Positions 7,061-8,387 of a stretch of DNA of 8,387 nt are shown here, one piece after another. The stretch is from an uncultured Candidatus Saccharibacteria bacterium. Its GTDB lineage: Bacteria; Patescibacteriota; Saccharimonadia; Saccharimonadales; Saccharimonadaceae. The stretch spans positions 1 through 8,387 of the forward strand of contig CALHIA010000008.1 of NCBI GenBank assembly GCA_938030585.1, read 5' to 3'. The notes beneath the pieces were generated by a model. The model did not search any database and was not told the DNA's origin. It saw only the letters and a program-made list of their open reading frames with translations. Numbering within the stretch: position 1 is the stretch's first letter; every line of letters starts with the position of its first letter. The position numbers were made by a program, and so were the translations under genes.

Positions 7061-7372
7061 CAAAAAACCCCAAGTAAGGGTGGGCATCACTTGGGGTTAT
7101 TAGACCCTACAACGCATCTCTATTGATTCCGGGAGAGCCCCGGAGCGTGACCCACCTCACTCTATTGGGGCCCGCCGGTTATAGGGGTTGCTATGTTCTT
7201 AAAAATTGACTTTCAAGTGGAGGTAATACTTATACTTACAACCGATAAAAGAAAAATTGTAAGCCGAAAGTCTTTTAAGAACACGCAACTTCTGTTATAT
7301 TGGTAACAGAAATTATGATTTATTTAGGTGCGGTTTAGAGATCGTGCCTTTTTCTGGCTCCAACCCCTAACT
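7061..7372 (-). ncRNA. Structured non-coding RNA of about 310 nt, class not recognised
   Basis: A very strong minus-strand promoter (7380-7408) and a strong terminator (7066-7098) bound a segment with no credible ORF but dense base pairing. A 9-bp helix (7361-7369 with 7182-7190) closes a 5' domain. Inside it are a GCC/GGC hairpin, an 8-bp hairpin (7304-7311 with 7290-7297), and a long arm of 10 bp (7273-7282 with 7195-7204) plus 7 bp (7266-7272 with 7208-7214) capped by another 7-bp helix (7257-7263 with 7235-7241). The 3' domain holds a hairpin at 7129-7143, a GGTGGG loop (7151-7156) and the terminator hairpin. I looked for the conserved cores of RNase P RNA, tmRNA, SRP RNA and 6S RNA and did not find them; classes such as raiA cannot be judged by eye. 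Ends are predicted from the promoter and terminator, to within a few bases. Confidence 0.72.
7066..7098 (-). terminator. Intrinsic terminator of the structured RNA
   Basis: A perfect 10-bp stem (7066-7075 with 7089-7098; AACCCCAAGT with ACTTGGGGTT) is followed on the minus strand by a run of six T ending at 7062. The 13-nt loop contains CCCACC (7079-7084), which can pair with GGTGGG at 7151-7156 upstream in the same RNA. No T-run follows in the plus direction. Confidence 0.92.
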
Positions 7373-7379
7373 GATTCGT

Positions 7380-7408
7380 ATTATAGCATTATAAATAAAA
7401 ATAGTCAA
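7380..7408 (-). promoter_or_regulatory. Strong extended -10 promoter of the structured RNA
   Basis: On the minus strand TTGACT (7408-7403), a 17-nt spacer and a perfect TATAAT (7385-7380) preceded by TGC, an extended -10. The predicted start is near 7372. Its -35 hexamer is the same as that of the sigma-like gene. No equally clear plus-strand promoter for dprA was found in 7386-7458. Confidence 0.85.
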
Positions 7409-7448
7409 TATATAAAATGTAAAAAATATTAAAATCAAGTACAAAATT

Positions 7449-7453
7449 GGAGG
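7449..7453 (+). promoter_or_regulatory. Shine-Dalgarno of dprA
   Basis: GGAGG lies 5 nt before GTG 7459 and sets the start there. An in-frame TTG at 7447 is rejected because it overlaps this site. The 7-nt TGGAGGT (7448-7454) is complementary to ACCTCCA in the divergent structured RNA. Confidence 0.8.
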
Positions 7454-7458
7454 TTTTT

Positions 7459-7716
7459 GTGCAAGTCAAATCTATTTCCCCTCTAGAAGACGGGTTTTTG
7501 CGTAAATTAGAATTCATTGCGCTTAAGCCTAAAATATTGTATTATTACGGAAAATCACCCGGCGAATCGGTAAAATCTGAGGCTAAGGGGGAGAAAAATA
7601 TTTCAGAAAAAGAAAATGTTTCAGAAAAAGTCTCAAGAAAAGATATCGGGTCAAGCTTATGTGCGACCGAAGACCGTAGCGGTGGTGGGTTCCAGAAAAT
7701 ACACCAAATATGGTGA
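7459..7716 (+). CDS. dprA: DprA N-terminal part, separated from the core by a frameshift
   Basis: GTG 7459 follows GGAGG at 5 nt. The first 35 residues (SISPLEDGFLRKLEFIALKP, then KILYYYGKSP) match the usual start of CPR DprA proteins, where a short tail and YYYG precede the Rossmann core. The frame then enters a Lys/Glu/Ser-rich linker and ends at a TGA (7714-7716) after about 85 codons, reading out of phase through the core-coding DNA. The rest of DprA continues in the next frame, open from 7574. Alternatives are a sequencing or assembly indel, a genuine mutation, or ribosomal frameshifting; the A-rich run 7601-7642 is the natural place for any of them. The residues after about 60 of this product are therefore probably not native. 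Confidence 0.7.
   Translation: MQVKSISPLEDGFLRKLEFIALKPKILYYYGKSPGESVKSEAKGEKNISEKENVSEKVSRKDIGSSLCATEDRSGGGFQKIHQIW
7601..7630 (+). repeat. dprA: Tandem 12-nt repeat in the dprA linker
   Basis: TTTCAGAAAAAG occurs at 7601-7612 and 7619-7630, 18 nt apart, so the pair keeps the frame (SEK...SEK). Each copy contains a run of five A. The repeat is within the region where the dprA frame must change. Confidence 0.8.
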
Positions 7717-8387
7717 AGAATGGGCATATAAGATAGCTTATGAACTAGCAAGGCGTGGAGTGATCATCGTGAGTGGGTTGGCTTACGGGATTGATTCGAT
7801 CGCGCATCGGGCGGCGTTAGATGCGGGCGGGGTGACAGTGGCGGTGTTAGGAACGCCAATCGACAAGATATATCCAGCTCGGCATACTGGTTTGGCGCGG
7901 GAGATTGTGGACCATGGTGGTATGGTGCTATCGGAATATCCGCCACAAGAAATTTTGGCAAAAGATGAGAAGTTATCACGTATGTTGAATAGTCAGTTAG
8001 GGATGCGTGCGGCTTTTCTAAAACGTAATCGATTGATTGCGGGGTTGGCCGATTTAGTAGTGGTAGTCGAAGGTGGCGTAAAATCTGGCTCACTAAATAC
8101 GGCGCATCATGCCATGGAGCAGGGCGTGATTGTTTATGCGGTACCGGGAGATGTGAGTCGTAGTAATTCCCTGGGATGTAATCGATTATTGGGGCGTGGT
8201 GCGGTAGCTTTTACTGAGGTGGATGAATTGTTAGATGAGTTAGGGCTAAAAATTCGTAAACCAAGGGAAAGTTTAAAACAGATTAAGGAAATGTGTAGTA
8301 CGGAGAATGAAGCTTTGATGGTTTCAGTGATGCTTAGAGGTATAAAAATGGGAGAAGAAATTTTGGCACAGATACAGCAGAAGAAGG
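7616..8387 (+). CDS. dprA: DNA-processing protein DprA (Smf) core, 3' end cut by window edge
   Basis: DprA binds incoming single-stranded DNA and loads RecA during natural transformation. The first in-frame ATG is 7616; the frame is open from 7574 and runs to the window end (257 codons). Features counted from that ATG: VAVVGSR at 21-27, SGLAYGID at 53-60, AVLGTPIDKIYP at 76-87, LSEYPP at 105-110, RNRLIAGLAD at 137-146, EGGVKSGSLNTA at 152-163, VPGD at 176-179 and GCNRLLGRGA at 187-196; together these are diagnostic of the DprA Rossmann-like domain. The start of the C-terminal winged helix (ENEALMVSVMLRG) is visible before the edge. ATG 7616 has no good Shine-Dalgarno, so independent initiation is doubtful and this is probably one gene with the 7459 N-terminal part. 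Between SEYPP and FLKRNR there are 23 residues, more than is usual. It diverges from the structured RNA. Confidence 0.92.
   Translation, partial: MFQKKSQEKISGQAYVRPKTVAVVGSRKYTKYGEEWAYKIAYELARRGVIIVSGLAYGIDSIAHRAALDAGGVTVAVLGTPIDKIYPARHTGLAREIVDHGGMVLSEYPPQEILAKDEKLSRMLNSQLGMRAAFLKRNRLIAGLADLVVVVEGGVKSGSLNTAHHAMEQGVIVYAVPGDVSRSNSLGCNRLLGRGAVAFTEVDELLDELGLKIRKPRESLKQIKEMCSTENEALMVSVMLRGIKMGEEILAQIQQKK

Noticed and set aside
6881..7090. 69-codon minus-strand frame across the two terminators
   Set aside because: It covers two intrinsic terminators and low-complexity DNA, with no ribosome binding site or recognisable product.
7061..7372. RNase P RNA, tmRNA, SRP RNA or 6S RNA
   Set aside because: The conserved cores (such as GGAAAGTCC, the tRNA-like ends, GGAAGGAAGC, or end-to-end rod pairing) are absent on both strands as far as I can read; a covariance search would be decisive.
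7545..8093. Minus-strand frames opposite dprA
   Set aside because: They are antisense to the conserved DprA core and show no start signals or domain motifs.

Overview
The window looks like a chromosomal segment of a Candidate Phyla Radiation (Patescibacteria) bacterium, most likely Saccharibacteria (TM7). This is inferred from recognisable protein types: a VirD4/TraG-like ATPase with one N-terminal membrane segment, a sigma-region-4 protein with tandem winged helices, a TopA with a Lys/Ala/Thr tail, and a small secreted Ser/Thr-rich protein. It uses the standard code (TGG for Trp; TAA at every complete gene end). No rRNA, tRNA, CRISPR array or insertion sequence was found.

Layout. Minus strand, 3212 to 1: a sigma-region-4/HARE-HTH-like regulator with a strong promoter (TTGACT, 16 nt, TATAAT), followed 15 nt later by a large VirD4/TraG-like ATPase that runs off the left edge. 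The ATPase is open for 717 codons. Minus strand, 6040 to 3608: topA, followed by about 120 nt of decayed tail-like repeats and an intrinsic terminator (3444-3484). Plus strand, 6250-6846: a secreted protein gene with a hairpin around its ribosome binding site and a UUCG-loop terminator (6941-6964). Minus strand, 7372 to 7061: a strongly expressed-looking, highly structured RNA of about 310 nt with an extended -10 promoter and its own terminator; I could not assign it to a known class. Plus strand, 7459 to the right edge: dprA, whose conserved N-terminus and Rossmann core lie in different frames.

Themes. DprA (recombination mediator of natural transformation), TopA (supercoiling) and the VirD4/TraG-like ATPase all handle DNA, and dprA and topA are often neighbours in bacteria. 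The strongest candidates for something undescribed are the 7061-7372 RNA, which has a possible kissing loop into its own terminator and a CCUCC patch complementary to the ribosome binding site of the divergent dprA, and the repeats after topA, whose differences fall mostly at third codon positions although they are no longer translated in frame.
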